Source of the DNA: Salinivenus sp.
Lineage (GTDB): Bacteria > Bacteroidota > Rhodothermia > Rhodothermales > Salinibacteraceae
DNA length: 64,000 bases
Direction: 5' to 3'
Assembly (NCBI GenBank): GCA_018609755.1
Contig: JAHENZ010000150.1
Location: 1 to 64,000 of the forward strand
Below, in pieces: positions 52,395 through 61,838 of the stretch. Under the pieces are notes generated by a model. That model did no database searches. It was not told where the DNA came from and was given only the letters and a program-made list of their open reading frames with translations. The position numbers were made by a program, and so were the translations under genes. Each line of letters begins with the position of its first letter. The first letter of the stretch is position 1.

Positions 52395-55325
52395 CTATGT
52401 GGTTTTCGAGAATCCTTTTCCTGCTGTCGATAGGGCCTGCCACAGCAGCTCGGCCGGATGCTGCGCGGTGCGGTCGGTCACGTTTTTGATCTGCGAGCGA
52501 CAAGAGAACCCTGTCGCCGCCAGAGCGGTGCCGTTTCCGGCGTTCCGAACTGCCGGGGCCAACCGGAGTTCGGCCATCTGTTTCGACACGTCCACGTGTT
52601 CGGCTTCATAGCCGAAACTGCCCGCCATTCCACAGCAGCCGGCATCGACGGCCTCTACGCGATAGCCCGGCAGCGCGAGGGCTCGCTCCGTTGCCTCGGT
52701 GCCGATGAGGGCCTTCTGGTGACAATGCCCATGCAGGAGCACGTCGCCGGCGGTGCTCTGCCAATCCAGATTTTCAAAAGCCCCGGCCGCCGCCCGCTGC
52801 GCCACGTACTCCTCGAACGTGCACACGTGCTCTGCTACCACCTCTGCCCGTGGTTCCCCCGGCAATAGGTCCAGAAACTCGTCTCGGAGCGTGAGAATAC
52901 AGCTTGGCTCCAATCCCATGATCGGCACCCCATCATCTGCGTAGGGATACAGCACCTCCACCGTTCGGAGGGCCCGGCGCTGAGCCTGTGGAATGTGTCC
53001 CTTCGAGAGCATCGTGCGACCGCAACAGGTACGGGCATTCGGGAGCTCGACTCGATGGCCGGTGGCGTCCAGAAACCGGGCCGCGGCCTGAAGCGGAGGG
53101 GGCGTGTGGTAGGCATTGAACGAGTCTGCGAACATAACCACCCGCGGCCCCGAAGACGGAGACCCATTCCACGACTGTGCCCGGAACCACTGCTGAAACG
53201 TTTGCCGAGCAAAGGGCGGCACACTCCGCTGTGCATCCACCCCGAAGAGGATTTCCCCGACCCTGCGAAGTGCCGAACGCTCCCCGAACCAGTTGGCCAG
53301 TCGAGCCAGCGGTGTACCACTGACCCATCGGGCCCAGTCAGGCTGGTGGGCAAACAACCTCGTGCGAAGGGGCACGGAATGCTCCTGCCAGTAGTGGTGC
53401 TGCCACTCCGTCTTAATCTTCGCCATGTCCACGTTCGAGGGACACTCCGTCTTGCAGGCCTTACACTGGATACAGAGGTCCATGACGTCGGCCATCTCGT
53501 CACCCGTCATGGCGTCGTCGGACAGATCCCCCGCCAACGCACTTCTGAGAGCATTCGCACGCCCGCGAGTCGAATCCTGTTCGTCCCGCGTCGCCATGAA
53601 GCTCGGGCACATGGTGCCGGCGCGCAGCTTGCGGCAGGCGCCATTGCCGTTGCACTTCTCCACCGCCTCTGCAAAGTCCCCGTCGTCCGAAAAGTCGAGC
53701 TCCGTCCGAAACGGGCGCGTCTCGTAGTCCGGCCCCATGCGCAAGTGCTCGGTCATGCGCGGAGCATCGACGACCTTCCCCGGATTCAAAATCCGATCGG
53801 GATCAAAGATTTCCTTCGTCTTGCGGCAGAGTTCGTAGAGGTCGTCTCCCAAGATATGTGGGTTGGCCCATCCCCGTGCGATGCCGTCCCCGTGCTCCGA
53901 CGACACGACGCCCCCGTACTTTTTGACGAGGGTGAGCGATTCTTTCGCAATCCGCTCCATCTTCTCCACCTCCGCCTCGTCTCGGGTATTGACGAACGGC
54001 CGTACGTGAAGGCAGCCGGCCGAGGCGTGCGCGTAGTAGGCCGCCCGCGTATCCGTCGCGTCGACGAAGGTAGAAAGCTCATCGATGTAATCGGCCAGGT
54101 TCTCGACCGGTACGGACGCATCTTCGATGAACGCCCACGGCTTGTACTCCCCCTCCACGCCCATGAGGAGCCCGAGCCCTTCCTTCCGGATCGACCAGAC
54201 GTTCTCCACTGCATCTGGCTCTTCTACCCGAACGACAGAGTAGCCTCGGCTGGTATTTGCGATGGCGTGATCGAGGGCAACGAGCTGGTCGTGCACCTCT
54301 TCCCTCGTGTCGCCCGAATACTCCGTGATGAGAACGCCCCCCGGCTCTCCTTCAATAAACGTGAGGCGGTTCGCATAGCCTTCGGTCTGACGGGTACGTT
54401 CGATGGCCACTCCATCGAAGAGCTCAACGGCGGTCGGGTCGGTCTCTAGGACCGTGGTGACGGCCCGGAGGGCATCGTCCCGAGTCTCAAAGTGGGCGAC
54501 ACCGAGGGCCGTGTGGCTCGGCTTTTCGACGAGGTCGCACGTAATCTCCGTGGCGACCGCAAGCGTCCCCTCGCTACCGCAAATGAGCTTGGCGAGGTTC
54601 CGCTCGTCTTCCAGCAGCGTCTCCAGCCGATAGCCGTTGTTTCTGCGCCAGTGGCTCGGCGTGTCATTTTTGATCGTCTCTCGCCCCTCCGCCAGCATCG
54701 CGTCCAGACTGCGGTAAATCGCGCCCTCCAGTCCGTCGGCCCGCATTCGATCCTGCCACTGGGTGTGGTCCATCGGCTCGAACGTGGCGGCCGAACCGTC
54801 GGCCAGCAGCACCTCGGCCCGCCGGACGTGGTGAATGAAGTTGCCATAGGTAATGGAGTGTGTGCCGGTCGAATTGTTGGCGAGCATGCCCCCAAGTGTG
54901 GCACGGTTGGCACTCGCAGGGTCCGGCCCCACCATGAGGCCGTGCCGGGCGGCCGCTCGATTCAATTCTATGAGCGTGACGCCGGGCTGCACACGAGCGG
55001 TCTGTGCATCGGGATCGATCTCCAGAATGTCGTTGAGGTGTTTCGAGAAGTCAATGACGAGGGCCGTGTTTACCCCCTGCCCCGCCAGCGACGACCCCCC
55101 GCCCCGAGGCAGTACGGGCAGCCCCACGGTCGACGCCACTTGCAACGCCGCCTGCACGTCGGCCACCGTCTCCGGGACCAGCACCGCGATCGGCGTCATG
55201 GCATACATGCTGGCATCCGTCGCGTAAAGGGCCCGCGTCATCTCATCCGTATGTAGCTCGCCGGACAGGCGAGGGCGGAGGGTCTCATCGAGGGCCTTGT
55301 GGTATTTCGTGGAAGGAGGAGACAT
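52395..55325 (-). CDS. YdiJ-like FAD/Fe-S dehydrogenase (D-2-hydroxyglutarate type)
   Basis: A 976-residue fused oxidoreductase. The N-terminal FAD_binding_4 domain has L-P-R-G-G-G-S-S-L-A-G-Q and G-G-M-L-A-N-N-S-T-G. The FAD-oxidase C domain runs to about residue 510. A ferredoxin-type section follows, with G-A-C-R-K-L and C-I-Q-C-K-A-C-K-T-E-C-P, then a CCG domain with T-C-C-G-R-T and G-C-C-G-M-A-G-S. This layout is that of E. coli YdiJ, which oxidises D-2-hydroxyglutarate; a D-lactate or glycolate substrate is also possible. The ATG at 55325 is chosen because the longer frame adds an atypical lead. Confidence 0.9.
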   Translation of the reverse strand: MSPPSTKYHKALDETLRPRLSGELHTDEMTRALYATDASMYAMTPIAVLVPETVADVQAALQVASTVGLPVLPRGGGSSLAGQGVNTALVIDFSKHLNDILEIDPDAQTARVQPGVTLIELNRAAARHGLMVGPDPASANRATLGGMLANNSTGTHSITYGNFIHHVRRAEVLLADGSAATFEPMDHTQWQDRMRADGLEGAIYRSLDAMLAEGRETIKNDTPSHWRRNNGYRLETLLEDERNLAKLICGSEGTLAVATEITCDLVEKPSHTALGVAHFETRDDALRAVTTVLETDPTAVELFDGVAIERTRQTEGYANRLTFIEGEPGGVLITEYSGDTREEVHDQLVALDHAIANTSRGYSVVRVEEPDAVENVWSIRKEGLGLLMGVEGEYKPWAFIEDASVPVENLADYIDELSTFVDATDTRAAYYAHASAGCLHVRPFVNTRDEAEVEKMERIAKESLTLVKKYGGVVSSEHGDGIARGWANPHILGDDLYELCRKTKEIFDPDRILNPGKVVDAPRMTEHLRMGPDYETRPFRTELDFSDDGDFAEAVEKCNGNGACRKLRAGTMCPSFMATRDEQDSTRGRANALRSALAGDLSDDAMTGDEMADVMDLCIQCKACKTECPSNVDMAKIKTEWQHHYWQEHSVPLRTRLFAHQPDWARWVSGTPLARLANWFGERSALRRVGEILFGVDAQRSVPPFARQTFQQWFRAQSWNGSPSSGPRVVMFADSFNAYHTPPPLQAAARFLDATGHRVELPNARTCCGRTMLSKGHIPQAQRRALRTVEVLYPYADDGVPIMGLEPSCILTLRDEFLDLLPGEPRAEVVAEHVCTFEEYVAQRAAAGAFENLDWQSTAGDVLLHGHCHQKALIGTEATERALALPGYRVEAVDAGCCGMAGSFGYEAEHVDVSKQMAELRLAPAVRNAGNGTALAATGFSCRSQIKNVTDRTAQHPAELLWQALSTAGKGFSKTT

Positions 55326-55446
55326 GCGTGCGAGGGCTGTAGCTCTGAAGCGTGGGTGGGAATCAGGAAGATACCAACTCGGGAGGACCCGCGTCAATGG
55401 GTCCCACGTCCTCCGCCGAGTCGTCCATACGACTGGCAAAAAGCGC

Positions 55447-55478
55447 TTGCAGAAAGGGGACGCTGAGGCCTACTTTGG
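55447..55478 (+). promoter_or_regulatory. Possible promoter of the sialate esterase gene
   Basis: TTG (55447-55449), 21 bp, then TACTTTGG (55471-55478). This is close to the Bacteroidota pattern TTTG-N19-21-TAnnTTTG, with one mismatch in the -7 box, and ends 26 bp before the chosen start codon. Confidence 0.3.
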
Positions 55479-55504
55479 AATTTGTGTCGATTTGCCACAT
55501 AGAT

Positions 55505-57484
55505 ATGATCACCATGTCCTTTTCCCGTCCGCTACGGGCCTTCCTGACGCTCTTTTTTCCGTGTCTGTTGGCCGTGCTTCCATGCACAGCGCAAGACACA
55601 GATCCACTACTGAACCCGATTTTCCAGGATCACGTAGTTGTGCAGCGGGACACCACCGTTCGGGTCTGGGGCACGGCCCCCCCTCAGGACACGGTTAGTG
55701 TCGTCATGGCAGGAAAAGCCGCGCGAACCGTCGCCTCAGCCGATGGCGCCTGGACGGCCGATCTTCCCGCGATGGACGCCGGGGGGCCTCACCGTCTCGT
55801 CGCTCGTACGTCGAGCGGTCGCGTACAAATTGTGGACGACGTGATGGTTGGGGACGTGTACCTCTGCTCCGGACAATCGAATATGGAATTTCCGGTCCAC
55901 CGGTCGCTCAACTCCAGTGCCGCAACCAGCAGCCCACCCAACGACCGGCTCCGGATGCTGACGGTCGACCACGCGCACAGCGCGACCCCAAAGGAGACGC
56001 TCCCAACCCCGGTTTCGTGGGAGACGGCCTCGTCGGAAACCGTTGGCGACTGGTCGGCAGTGTGCTATTACTTTGCCAACGATCTGCAGCAGCACGTTGA
56101 CGTCCCGATCGGGCTCATCAACAGCTCGTGGGGAGGAACCAGCATCACCGCGTGGATGAGTCAAGACGCCCTGTCGTCCGTAGGCACGTACGGGGACAAA
56201 CTCGACCTCCTCCAGCGCTACGCTGACGATTCGGAGGCGGCCCAGCACACATTTGGCGAGCAGTGGGAATCGTGGTGGCGCGAACAGTCCGGCGACGCAA
56301 AGGGAGCAGAGCCGTGGCAGCCACAAACCGGAACGCAGTGGTCAGAGGTGCCGGGAGAGCTTCGAAGCTGGAAGGAATGGGGCAAGCCCGAGCTAAATAC
56401 GTACAACGGGACCCTCTGGTACCGGACGACAGTGACCCTGACGACCGAGCAGGCGTCACAGGACGCGGTGCTATCGCTCGGCGTCGCGGACGACGTGGAC
56501 CAGACGTGGATGAACGGGACAGTCGTGGGCAACACCTTCGGCTGGGGCCTACCGCGCACGTACACAATTCCGGCAGAGCAGTTGAAAGAGGGCGAGAACG
56601 TTATCGTCGTAAACGTACTCAACACGTGGGGATCTGGGGGCCTGCTTGCAGCCCCGCCCGAACGGGCTCTTCTGGCAGGCACGGGCGACCGTCTCCCGCT
56701 GGACGACTGGCAGTACGAGAAGCCCACGGATGACATTGGCTATCCGCCGCGCACACCGTGGGAGCCCATCTCGGGCCTCTCCACCCTCCACAACGCCATG
56801 CTGGCGCCGCTGCACGACGTTCGTCTGCGAGGGGCCCTTTGGTATCAGGGCGAATCCGACACGGATATGGGCGAAGCATACGAGGAGCATCTGAACGGCC
56901 TCAAGGCCCAGTGGCGCGACCAGTTTGGTGAAAATCTGCCTGTGTTCGTGGTGCAGCTCGCAAACTTCGGGGATCAACCCACCCAGCCCACGGAGTCGGG
57001 CTGGGCAGCGGTGCGAGACGCACAGCGCCGGGCCACGCAGGGCGATCCGAACGCAGGGCTCGCCGTCACCATCGACATCGGCACCCCCTACAACATCCAC
57101 CCCACGAACAAGAAGGAAATCGGGCACCGGCTCACGCACGCAGGGCTGAAGATCGTGTACGGTCACGACGTCCCATCAGGCAGTCCCCTTCCCGCCGATG
57201 CCACACGAGAGGGCGACGCCATCGCCATCCCCTTTCAACAAGTCGAGGGCCGCCTCGTCGCCTACAGCCACGACGAACCCATCGGCTTCGAGCTCTGCGG
57301 TGCCGAATCGGGGTGCCACTTTGCCGACGCAGCAATCGACGGCACTCGCGTCCTCCTTACCGCAGAAGAAGTACGTCAGCCGACCCGCGTGCGCTACTGC
57401 TGGGCCGACAGCCCCGTCTGCACCCTCTACGACGAAGCGGGCCTTCCCGCCAGTCCGTTTGAGCTGGAAATCTCCGGCGATTAA
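55505..57484 (+). CDS. Sialate O-acetylesterase family protein (SGNH hydrolase)
   Basis: A 659-residue exported esterase. The signal peptide ends near L-P-C-T-A-Q-D, and a second ATG 9 bp downstream is an equally good start. The SGNH fold begins with D-V-Y-L-C-S-G-Q-S-N-M-E-F (catalytic Ser in G-Q-S-N). A galactose-binding-like jelly roll is inserted in the middle (L-W-Y-R-T-T-V-T-L, then L-K-E-G-E-N-V-I-V-V-N-V). The later G-A-L-W-Y-Q-G-E-S-D block follows. Family members remove acetyl groups from sialic acids or other glycans outside the cytosol. It is divergent from the YdiJ-like gene. Confidence 0.9.
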   Translation: MITMSFSRPLRAFLTLFFPCLLAVLPCTAQDTDPLLNPIFQDHVVVQRDTTVRVWGTAPPQDTVSVVMAGKAARTVASADGAWTADLPAMDAGGPHRLVARTSSGRVQIVDDVMVGDVYLCSGQSNMEFPVHRSLNSSAATSSPPNDRLRMLTVDHAHSATPKETLPTPVSWETASSETVGDWSAVCYYFANDLQQHVDVPIGLINSSWGGTSITAWMSQDALSSVGTYGDKLDLLQRYADDSEAAQHTFGEQWESWWREQSGDAKGAEPWQPQTGTQWSEVPGELRSWKEWGKPELNTYNGTLWYRTTVTLTTEQASQDAVLSLGVADDVDQTWMNGTVVGNTFGWGLPRTYTIPAEQLKEGENVIVVNVLNTWGSGGLLAAPPERALLAGTGDRLPLDDWQYEKPTDDIGYPPRTPWEPISGLSTLHNAMLAPLHDVRLRGALWYQGESDTDMGEAYEEHLNGLKAQWRDQFGENLPVFVVQLANFGDQPTQPTESGWAAVRDAQRRATQGDPNAGLAVTIDIGTPYNIHPTNKKEIGHRLTHAGLKIVYGHDVPSGSPLPADATREGDAIAIPFQQVEGRLVAYSHDEPIGFELCGAESGCHFADAAIDGTRVLLTAEEVRQPTRVRYCWADSPVCTLYDEAGLPASPFELEISGD

Positions 57485-57668
57485 TTCCGGCTCGCTTGTC
57501 TTCAGCCCTCAGCACCCGATTATCGACAGTGAACGACGGAGCTCGAAATCTGAGACATGATTCGACGCCCCCCCGTTCGCAATTCGGTTAGGAGCAGGTC
57601 GGGCGCTTGAGCACCTCCTCAAGCCGGAGGCTCAGACAGACCGGAGCGAACCCGTCAGGATATAGAAA

Positions 57669-57698
57669 CGCCGGGCCCTGGTGGTACAGGACCCGGCG
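57669..57698 (-). terminator. Intrinsic terminator of the FAS1 lipoprotein gene
   Basis: CGCCGGGCCCT (57669-57679) pairs with AGGACCCGGCG (57688-57698) with one mismatch and an 8-nt loop. On the minus strand it is followed by TTTCTATAT. It lies 42 bp after the FAS1 gene stop codon. Confidence 0.75.
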
Positions 57699-57740
57699 CG
57701 TGAAAACCGAAAATACGACGGTCCTCCTAAGCGCAACACG

Positions 57741-58757
57741 CTACGGAGTCAACACCGTGCCGATGCCGTGAACGACACCATTTTCCACCCTGGCGTCCGG
57801 AATCGTGACCGGATTGCCGTTTACCGTTACGGAGTCCGGCGCACTGTCTTTCGGGAACCGCTGCACAGTCACGTCGGATCCTTCAAGGGTCTCTACGTTG
57901 GTGGGACTCGTCGGAATATCTTCGACCCTGAAGACATCACCAATGACGTGATACTCGAGAATGTCATCGGCATTGTCGGGAATCTCGTCTTCCTCGATCT
58001 GACCGTTCCCGTTCTGGTCGAGGGCCGACACGAAGGCCGCATTCGTCGGGGCAAAGACCGTGAGGTCCTCTCTGGGATTTGGTCCCGGCCGCTCGCCCCG
58101 AAGGACGCCCTCCAGCCCCGTTTCTCCAATCAGGCGTCTCAGAATCCGGAACGCCGGCGTCAATTCGGCCCGGTCGACGACGTCAGTGCTCTCAAGAAGC
58201 ACTCCATCCGTCACGTGCACGACGCCGTTGGACGCGTCCGCGTCGCCATTCGAGATGGGCACACCGTTCACCGTGGCACTGCCAGAAGTGACTCGAACCC
58301 TCAGTTCGTCCCCTTCAACCGTGGTAAACGTCGCCGATCCCGAATCGGCACCGTCCGCTAGAATGGGATCATCTCCCTCCCGCAGCTTCACGGCCTGCGG
58401 AACGATGTGATACTGCAGCACCTCGGTCAGCAAGTCGCTATTCGCGTCGGCCAGGAGGTCCGACTTGTCGAAATTCTCGGGTGCAAAGGCTCCGTCCGTC
58501 GGGGCAAAGACGGTGATGTCGTCCTCCTCCAGGGCGCTCATGAGTCCCGCCTTGGTCGTCACTTCTTCAAGGCTACTTAGTGCTCGGACCTCTTCGACGT
58601 ACTGCTTGATGGTGGGCTTCTGTTTATTCGAATCCCCGAGATCCTGACTGGTAAAGGCATCGCAGCCGACCACGAATAGAGCAAGGGCCAAAACACTGAC
58701 ACCGGCGATCCCCCAGGTCCGAAACCGGAAAAAAAGTGTGGTGGTAGCGTCAATCAT
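57741..58757 (-). CDS. Lipoprotein with two fasciclin (FAS1) domains
   Basis: A 338-residue exported lipoprotein. The ATG at 58757 precedes a signal peptide with lipobox F-V-V-G-C. Two FAS1 domains follow. The first has D-I-T-V-F-A-P-T-D-G-A-F and L-Q-Y-H-I-V-P; the second has D-L-T-V-F-A-P-T-N-A-A-F and L-E-Y-H-V-I-G and ends V-V-H-G-I-G-T-V-L. It probably mediates adhesion at the cell surface. It follows a TonB receptor on the same strand after a hairpin, so both may act together. Confidence 0.9.
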   Translation of the reverse strand: MIDATTTLFFRFRTWGIAGVSVLALALFVVGCDAFTSQDLGDSNKQKPTIKQYVEEVRALSSLEEVTTKAGLMSALEEDDITVFAPTDGAFAPENFDKSDLLADANSDLLTEVLQYHIVPQAVKLREGDDPILADGADSGSATFTTVEGDELRVRVTSGSATVNGVPISNGDADASNGVVHVTDGVLLESTDVVDRAELTPAFRILRRLIGETGLEGVLRGERPGPNPREDLTVFAPTNAAFVSALDQNGNGQIEEDEIPDNADDILEYHVIGDVFRVEDIPTSPTNVETLEGSDVTVQRFPKDSAPDSVTVNGNPVTIPDARVENGVVHGIGTVLTP

Positions 58758-58813
58758 AGATACCAAACGTTCTCAATTCGAAATCAGAAAAGGGGACCAG
58801 TCGCGCCGACGGC

Positions 58814-58836
58814 GACAGGGGAATCGCTCCCCTGTC
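58814..58836. other. Intercistronic hairpin between TonB receptor and FAS1 genes
   Basis: A perfect 9-bp stem GACAGGGGA (58814-58822) and TCCCCTGTC (58828-58836) with loop ATCGC and no T tract. It may stabilise or partly end the receptor transcript, lowering FAS1 expression relative to the receptor. Confidence 0.5.
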
Positions 58837-58855
58837 CCTGCCGAGCGAGGTGCCG

Positions 58856-61660
58856 TTAGAGCGAGATTGTCAGCCGACTGTAAACGAACCGTCCGTTGAA
58901 CCCAAATGGTGAGTTCCGGGGATACGGAAGGATCACATCGAAGGGATCGTTGACCTCCGGGGCACGATCCGGGTAAACGTCAAAGGCATTGTCGACGCCC
59001 ACGGCAATGTTGACCGCATCGTCCTGGAGGGGGCTATATCCGACCTCAGCGCCGAAGATGTACTCCGGACCCATCGTATACTCGTCCGGGAACCCATCGT
59101 CGTCAGGAACCAGCTGCTCCCCGTAGCGCGACCCACGGAGCGTCACGTTCACCGACTCAGTCGCGAGTCGAGCGGTTAGCTTCGTCGTGGTGTTGGGCGA
59201 GCTTCCCTCGGTCAAGGCTCGTTCGTTTACCGGCGGGAAGATCTGCTCGTCAAACTGGTCCCCGAGCCGCTCCGGATTGCGCGGCCCCCCGGTCACTTCC
59301 GTGCTCGTCCAGTTGAAGGCGCCGCGCAACTGGAGCTGCACTCCATCGGCCAGCAGCAGGGCATACTTCGAGGTCACGTCCACCCCCCGCGTTCGGGTGT
59401 CGATCGCATTCGAGAAAAAGCTGGCCGTCGCAGCGCCCGTGTTGTTCTCCTGAAGAATCGCGCGGACCTGTTCCGCACCCGGAGAGCCCGGTTCCCCTAG
59501 ATCCTCAGACAGGATGATCCGATCGCTGATGTTGATGTTGAAGACATCCGCCGAGATCTGGAACTGCTGGATTGGCTGGAAGATGATGCCGCCACTAAGA
59601 TTGAAGGACGTTTCCTCCGTCAGGTCCGGAATGCCAAAGGCGTTTCCGACGTCGCTATTCACCGGGAAGAGCCCCGTCTGGACCGGCCGGTTGTCGATGA
59701 AGGTCGTCGAGACTTTCGAGAAGTACTTCTGCGCCTGATTCGGAGCGCGGAAGCCGGTCTGGGCTGTGCCGCGAAGCGACAGCCAGTCGGTGGCATCGAG
59801 ACGGCTGGCTACCTTCCAGTTCAGCGTCGACCCAAAGTCACTGTAGTTCTCAAATCGGCCCGCCACATTGATGAGAAGCGGATCCAACACGTTGGCTTCT
59901 AGGTCGACGTACGTTCCGAAGTTGGTCCGTGTGCGATCCACTTCTTGCGACGGACGGAAGCCCGGAAAGACCTGTGCTCCGGCGGCCGGTACCCCACCCG
60001 TCTGACTAATCTGCCAGGGAGCGTCTTCAAAACCAGCCCACGACGCCTCTTCTCCGGACTCGATCTGGTAGGTGTCCCCGCGAAATACGGCTCCGGCGGC
60101 GACGTTGAGGGGCGAGGCGAGGGCATCGACCTCGTACGCCCGGTCCACGTCGAGTTGCACGTGGGACTGTGCCAGCCGCACGGTTCCGGCGTAAAACTCG
60201 GTCTGATTTCCGGACAAGTAGGGACCGTAGCTCGCGTTCAGCGTGTTCGTGATATTGTACTGGAAGTCGTTGAGTCCCTGCTGGACGTTCAGGTCATAGT
60301 TCCACTCGCCCAGCATACCACGCAGCCCGACCGAGACGGAGTAGTCGTTGATCGGATTCTCGAAGTTCGGCAGGAAGCCCTCCGGATAGATGTTGGTCCA
60401 GTTGTCTCCGCTAAACTCTTCGCGATAGAATCCCTGGCCCTTCCCCTTTCGGTAACTGTACCCCCCGAAGGCGTAGACTTCGGTCGGCTGCTCGGCGTCG
60501 TAATTCGCGACCGGATAGGCGCCGTTCACCCAGAACAGCAGATTTTCGGATTTCCCGTCGCCCCAGTGAAAGTTGGGCTGGTCGACGGTCCGGTTCTTCT
60601 GGGTAACCTCGTAGAACCCATCTCCGTCGGTGTCGGCCACCTCGTCACACGGAGTCGGGCTACAGCCAAAGGGCCAGTTGAACCCGAAATTCGGATTCTT
60701 CCCGGAGGGGCCGGCGCGGTTGGTCGGCGTCCGCAGCCGGTACTCCCCGAAGAAGTTCAGGAATCCGCCCTCGTCGCCAAGCTCGACCCCAAAGGAGGGA
60801 CGGACGCTATACATCGTGCCGTCGTTGTCGTAGGGATCCGTCACATATCCCCCAAGACGCGTCTCGACCGTCGGGTCGAGGGCCTCGTCCTTCAAGCGAA
60901 TGTTAACGACCCCCGCGATCGCATCGGATCCGTACTGCGAAGACGCTCCGTCCCGCAGCACCTCCATTCGCTCGATCGCATTTGCTGGAATAGAGTTCAG
61001 ATCGATGGGACTCGATCCGCCCTGCACCCCAGACCCAAGACGATTGACCAGAGCGCTCTTGTGACGCCGCTTCCCATTTACGAGCACGAGCGTCTGGTCG
61101 GGACTGAGGCCCCGCATCGTAAAGGACCGAAGCGCGTCCATCCCGTCGGAAAGCGTGTTCTGTGGGAAGTTCACCGACGGGGCAATCTGTTGCAGGATGC
61201 GCCCGGTTTCGAAGGCACCCGCGAGCTGGAGTTCCTCCGTTCCGTACACGTCCACCGGTACCGCCATGTCCTCCGCGGCCACGTTCCGGGCACGGGACCC
61301 AACGGTCACGGTCACTTCTTCCCCCTGGAGGGAGGCAATTTCAAGCTGGAAATTCTGCGTCCGAGTACTCCCTCCTTCAATGGTGATTTCCCGTTCAACA
61401 GCCTGATAGCCGACAAAGCTGACGCGGACCGTATACTCTCCCACGGGGATATTGGTGATTCGGTACGATCCATCCGCCCCTGCCGCCGTGCCTTTTTGCG
61501 TTCCAGCAAGCACGACATTCGCCCCGGTCAGGGGTTGCCCTTGGGTGTCGGTAACCGTTCCAGTGAGCGTCCCGGTCTGCTGGGCGAATGCTGGTCCCCC
61601 GGCAACCAACGCCCACAAGAGACCAGTCAATAAAGCGACAAACGAGTAGCGTAGCGTCAT
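58856..61660 (-). CDS. TonB-dependent outer membrane receptor
   Basis: A 934-residue outer-membrane transporter. The ATG at 61660 starts a signal peptide ending G-P-A-F-A-Q. A CarboxypepD_reg-like domain follows (G-T-L-T-G-T-V-T-D-T-Q-G-Q-P-L-T-G-A-N-V). The plug domain carries M-R-G-L-S-P-D-Q-T-L-V-L-V-N-G-K-R and I-E-R-M-E-V-L-R-D-G-A-S-S-Q-Y-G-S-D-A-I-A-G-V. The barrel ends with the usual aromatic C terminus. The D-x-D-G-D-G-F segment near residue 300 looks calcium-binding-like. The substrate is unknown, and no SusD-like partner is adjacent. Confidence 0.93.
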   Translation of the reverse strand: MTLRYSFVALLTGLLWALVAGGPAFAQQTGTLTGTVTDTQGQPLTGANVVLAGTQKGTAAGADGSYRITNIPVGEYTVRVSFVGYQAVEREITIEGGSTRTQNFQLEIASLQGEEVTVTVGSRARNVAAEDMAVPVDVYGTEELQLAGAFETGRILQQIAPSVNFPQNTLSDGMDALRSFTMRGLSPDQTLVLVNGKRRHKSALVNRLGSGVQGGSSPIDLNSIPANAIERMEVLRDGASSQYGSDAIAGVVNIRLKDEALDPTVETRLGGYVTDPYDNDGTMYSVRPSFGVELGDEGGFLNFFGEYRLRTPTNRAGPSGKNPNFGFNWPFGCSPTPCDEVADTDGDGFYEVTQKNRTVDQPNFHWGDGKSENLLFWVNGAYPVANYDAEQPTEVYAFGGYSYRKGKGQGFYREEFSGDNWTNIYPEGFLPNFENPINDYSVSVGLRGMLGEWNYDLNVQQGLNDFQYNITNTLNASYGPYLSGNQTEFYAGTVRLAQSHVQLDVDRAYEVDALASPLNVAAGAVFRGDTYQIESGEEASWAGFEDAPWQISQTGGVPAAGAQVFPGFRPSQEVDRTRTNFGTYVDLEANVLDPLLINVAGRFENYSDFGSTLNWKVASRLDATDWLSLRGTAQTGFRAPNQAQKYFSKVSTTFIDNRPVQTGLFPVNSDVGNAFGIPDLTEETSFNLSGGIIFQPIQQFQISADVFNINISDRIILSEDLGEPGSPGAEQVRAILQENNTGAATASFFSNAIDTRTRGVDVTSKYALLLADGVQLQLRGAFNWTSTEVTGGPRNPERLGDQFDEQIFPPVNERALTEGSSPNTTTKLTARLATESVNVTLRGSRYGEQLVPDDDGFPDEYTMGPEYIFGAEVGYSPLQDDAVNIAVGVDNAFDVYPDRAPEVNDPFDVILPYPRNSPFGFNGRFVYSRLTISL

Positions 61661-61838
61661 AACGGAGGAATCAACATCCGAGAGTACAGACGAGAATGTC
61701 CACAGCGCCCCCCTGTAAAGAGGCGCTAAGACGAAGGCAGCGTACACAGGGAGGAAGGGATCTTCAAGCTCTCCCCGAACTGTAACCAGAACGTCTACTT
61801 TCTAAAGCTAGAAGTCCCTGAAGTTATCCTCCCAGAAA

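Noticed and set aside
52995-54449. 484-codon plus-strand ORF opposite the YdiJ-like gene
   Set aside because: Shadow of a gene with intact FAD and Fe-S motifs.
59945-61633. 562-codon plus-strand ORF opposite the TonB receptor
   Set aside because: Antisense shadow; the receptor plug and barrel motifs are unambiguous.
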